A model generated the notes under the pieces. That model made no database searches. It worked only from the letters and a program-made list of their open reading frames with translations, and had not been told where the DNA came from. A program made the position numbers and the translations under genes. A stretch of 64,000 nucleotides of DNA from Taklimakanibacter sp050246735 (GTDB taxonomy: Bacteria; Pseudomonadota; Alphaproteobacteria; Rhizobiales; Aestuariivirgaceae): the NCBI GenBank assembly GCA_050246735.1, contig JBFWVM010000001.1, forward strand, positions 248,001-312,000, written 5' to 3'. This document shows, piece after piece, positions 61,842-64,000 of this stretch; within the stretch, counting starts at the first letter, position 1; every line of letters begins with the position of its first letter.

Positions 61842-62594
61842 ATGGCTTATGTTGGACGGCTGGCGGGGGCGGGTGTCATCTGTCTTTACGCCCTCACGAC
61901 ACCTCTGCAGGCAGCTTCCCCGATCGGGAAGGTCTTCGCCAAGTCCGGATCGCCCTCGGCCTCGGGCCCCGGCGGCAGCCGCAATCTCGCGGCGGGCAGC
62001 CCCGTCTATGAAGACGACAAGGTCGTCACCGGCAACGGCAACGTCCAGATCGTCTTCATCGACAACACAAAGCTGGTCGTCGGACCGAATTCGACGCTCG
62101 TCATAGACCGTTTCCTCATGCGCGGCGGCAACAAGGCCCGCAAATTCTCGGTCGATGCGCTGAGAGGCACCTTCCGCTTCATCAGCGGCAACAGCGCCAA
62201 GACCGCCTATGACATCCAGACCGCCAATGCGACGATCGGCATCCGCGGCACCGCCTTCGACTTTTCCGTGGGCCGGGCGACGCTCGTCGCCGTGCACAGG
62301 GGCCGGGTCAATCTGTGCGCCTATGGCCGGTGCGAAAGCCTCGACGACCATTGCGGCGTCGGCCGCGCCGGCGGCGGCGATGTCGACGAGCTCGGCGGCC
62401 GGACCAAGGGGCGCGCGGTCAGGAGCCTGCCCTATGTCCTCAATCAGGGCCAGCTCTCGCGGCCCTTCCGGGTGGATACGTCGTCCTGCCGGTCGGTGGC
62501 CACCCTGTTCCAGAATTTCTTCGGCGGCGGCACCCAGGGCAGCGGCCAGAACTCCAACCGTGGGACCACTCGTGGCGGGCCCGAAGGCAGCTAG
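61842..62594 (+). CDS. Secreted FecR-domain protein
   Basis: A 250-residue protein with a signal peptide (GRLAGAGVICLYALTTPLQA), then a FecR domain (about residues 40-150): DDKVVTGNGNVQIVFIDNTKLVVGPNSTLVIDRF and TANATIGIRGTAFDFSV. The C-terminus has several Cys and a Gly/Asn/Ser-rich tail. It is not an anti-sigma FecR; this stand-alone periplasmic type often lies beside CHASE2-domain cyclases, as here. The domain may pass a signal or bind a ligand outside the cytoplasm. The next gene follows after 54 bases. Confidence 0.85.
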   Translation: MAYVGRLAGAGVICLYALTTPLQAASPIGKVFAKSGSPSASGPGGSRNLAAGSPVYEDDKVVTGNGNVQIVFIDNTKLVVGPNSTLVIDRFLMRGGNKARKFSVDALRGTFRFISGNSAKTAYDIQTANATIGIRGTAFDFSVGRATLVAVHRGRVNLCAYGRCESLDDHCGVGRAGGGDVDELGGRTKGRAVRSLPYVLNQGQLSRPFRVDTSSCRSVATLFQNFFGGGTQGSGQNSNRGTTRGGPEGS

Positions 62595-62648
62595 GCCCCC
62601 GATGGCGTCGGCCCGTCGGCCGGCTTCCGACAGCAGCCGGACGTCCGG

Positions 62649-64000
62649 ATGGTGACGGGAGCGGGCGCGCGCAAGACCTGGACCGGGCTGGCCACCGGCC
62701 TTGCCGTCCTCGTCGGCCTCCTGCTCCTGCGCGGCTACGACCCGCCGCTCCTGCAGTACATGCGCAATGCCGGCTTCGACCAGCTCCAGCGCATATGGCC
62801 GCGCGACCGCCTGGAGCTGCCGGTCCGCATCATCGACATCGACGAAGCCTCGCTCGCCAGGCTCGGCCAGTGGCCATGGTCGCGCAAGGAGCTGGCCAGG
62901 CTCGTCGACGAACTGAGCGCATTGGGGGCGGCGGCGATCGCCTTCGACATCGTCTTCCCCGAGCCCGACCGGCTGTCGCCGAGCCGCGTCGCGGAAGATC
63001 CGGACCTGGTTGCGGGGCTCAGCCCCGCCGCGCGCCAGGAGATCACCGCCTCGTTTCCCGACAATGACGAGATCTTCGCCGCCGCGATCAAGGGCCGTCC
63101 GGTGGTGCTCGCCTTCGCCAACGCCCGCGGCAATGCCCGCAAGGCGCCGCCGCGGGTCGCGGGCTTCGCCCAGACGGGCAACGACGCCAGCCAGGCCCCG
63201 CCGCCGATCGAGAACGTCGCGGCCAATATCCCCATACTCGAGGCGCAAGCGGCAGGCTTCGGCGGGATCAATCTCGACCTCGCCAACGAGCAGGGCGTTG
63301 CCCGGCGCGTGCCCATGCTGTGGACCGACGGCACGAGCTTCTATCCGGGGCTGGCGCTCGAGGCGTTGAGAGTAGCGCAAGGGGCGGGGACGATCATCGT
63401 CAACGCGTCGGAAACGGCCGACAATGCCATCGAAAGCCTGAGAGTGGGGGATTTCGAGCTGCCGGTCGCCGAGGATTCGAGCTTCACGGTGCATTACCGC
63501 CGGGATTCGCCCGCCACCTACGTGTCGGCCTACCGGGTGATCTCGGGGACCGAGCGCGAAGCGCTGGCGCCGCTGATCGGCGGCAACATCGTCTTCGTCG
63601 GAACCTCGGCCGCGGGCCTCCTCGACGTGCGCACGACGAGCCTGGGCGAGACGGTGCCGGGCGTCCTCATCCATGCCCAGGTGGTCGAGCAGATACTGAG
63701 CGGCGACTATCTCGTCCGCCCGCAATGGGTGGGAGGGGCCGAGATCGTCGCCTTCGCCCTTCTCGGCCTTCTCCTGGTGGCCATCGTCATGCTGTGGACG
63801 CCGCTCGCCGGCGCCACCGCCGGCGTGGCGATCCTCGCTCTCATGGCGTTCGCCTCGGCCTACGCCTTCAGGTCGCTCGGACTCCTCGTCGACGCGACCT
63901 TCCCGATCCTCGGCATCGTCCTCGCCTTCCTCTCGACGCTCGCCTTCCGCCTGCTCGTCACCGACAGCGACCGGCGCATGCTGCGCAACGCCTTCGGCCA
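62649..64000 (+). CDS. CHASE2-domain membrane protein, probable adenylate/guanylate cyclase, truncated by window end
   Basis: The frame starting at ATG 62649 (GTG 62652 is an alternative) stays open to the end of the window, 450 codons. An N-terminal transmembrane helix (ATGLAVLVGLLLLRG) precedes a CHASE2 extracellular sensor (about residues 40-355; IIDIDEASLARLGQWPWSR and FDIVFPEPDR are diagnostic, and GNIVFVGTSAAGLLDVR lies near its end). Three more helices follow (to about 440), after which the frame enters a linker (DSDRRMLRNAFG) that in relatives leads to a class III nucleotide cyclase or kinase. The output domain lies outside. Together with the FecR gene it forms a probable two-gene signalling unit. 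Confidence 0.8.
   Translation, partial: MVTGAGARKTWTGLATGLAVLVGLLLLRGYDPPLLQYMRNAGFDQLQRIWPRDRLELPVRIIDIDEASLARLGQWPWSRKELARLVDELSALGAAAIAFDIVFPEPDRLSPSRVAEDPDLVAGLSPAARQEITASFPDNDEIFAAAIKGRPVVLAFANARGNARKAPPRVAGFAQTGNDASQAPPPIENVAANIPILEAQAAGFGGINLDLANEQGVARRVPMLWTDGTSFYPGLALEALRVAQGAGTIIVNASETADNAIESLRVGDFELPVAEDSSFTVHYRRDSPATYVSAYRVISGTEREALAPLIGGNIVFVGTSAAGLLDVRTTSLGETVPGVLIHAQVVEQILSGDYLVRPQWVGGAEIVAFALLGLLLVAIVMLWTPLAGATAGVAILALMAFASAYAFRSLGLLVDATFPILGIVLAFLSTLAFRLLVTDSDRRMLRNAFG

Noticed and set aside
61746..63725. A 659-codon minus-strand frame across the FecR and CHASE2 genes
   Set aside because: The plus strand encodes a FecR domain and a CHASE2 domain with strong motifs; the reverse frame is a composition artefact.

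Overview
The window is high-GC chromosomal DNA from an alphaproteobacterium, most likely order Hyphomicrobiales (Rhizobiales). The case rests on gene content: a petABC cytochrome bc1 operon followed by mtnP, secreted or membrane families common in that order (DUF992, DUF1194, DUF1993, a FecR protein beside a CHASE2 cyclase), a tripartite tricarboxylate transporter, a non-pyrrolysine MttB homologue and a dimethylglycine dehydrogenase-like protein. The genus cannot be fixed from the sequence. No rRNA, tRNA or CRISPR array was seen.

Layout. 1-5969: a translationally coupled catabolic operon, entered in its middle (ABC transporter ATPase, enoyl-CoA hydratase, family I CoA-transferase, family III CoA-transferase, LacI regulator, MaoC hydratase). 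It ends inside the 3' end of a DUF1194 gene, which looks like a recombination junction. 5887-15446: a metabolic segment with a dimethylglycine/sarcosine dehydrogenase-like enzyme, two tandem Bcr/CflA-type exporters, a D-aminopeptidase, a cytochrome P450 and an MttB-family methyltransferase. 15457-16824: a solitary phage-type HEVGH protein with a near-consensus promoter and an embedded palindromic operator. 16877-25281: a mostly housekeeping stretch (DMT permease, apt, hemF, trmL, petABC, mtnP, L,D-transpeptidase), interrupted by a chimeric insertion-sequence remnant near 23.1-23.4 kb.

25291-37716: small secreted proteins, a cold-shock gene with a leader hairpin, RNase T2, a glutamine amidotransferase-like protein, a second tandem MFS pair, a metallo-beta-lactamase-fold hydrolase, a second L,D-transpeptidase with a lipoprotein, a HAD hydrolase, uvrB, and three overlapping genes for membrane or anchored proteins of unknown function. 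37721-47138: an FAD oxidase, rlmJ, an unusual LuxR-type HTH protein, small envelope proteins, an FAD monooxygenase, an OsmC protein, aspartate aminotransferase and DUF1993. 47164-50985: tctCBA and a TerC-family protein. 51037-54275: a phytoene-desaturase-like oxidoreductase, DUF992 and a putative outer-membrane barrel with a clear terminator. 54300-58238: a GT1-type glycosyltransferase convergent with two tandem PaaK/CapK-like adenylate-forming enzymes, the best candidate for an undescribed biosynthetic cassette. 58390-64000: an EF-G-like GTPase lacking the catalytic His, mgtE, a FecR-domain protein and a truncated CHASE2 signalling protein.

The main themes are repeated in-place gene duplication (two MFS pairs, one ligase pair, one inverted L,D-transpeptidase pair), turnover of CoA thioesters and N-methyl compounds, and envelope proteins. 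Start codons were revised wherever a ribosome-binding site, a four-base ATGA overlap or family length favoured an internal start; these cases are stated.
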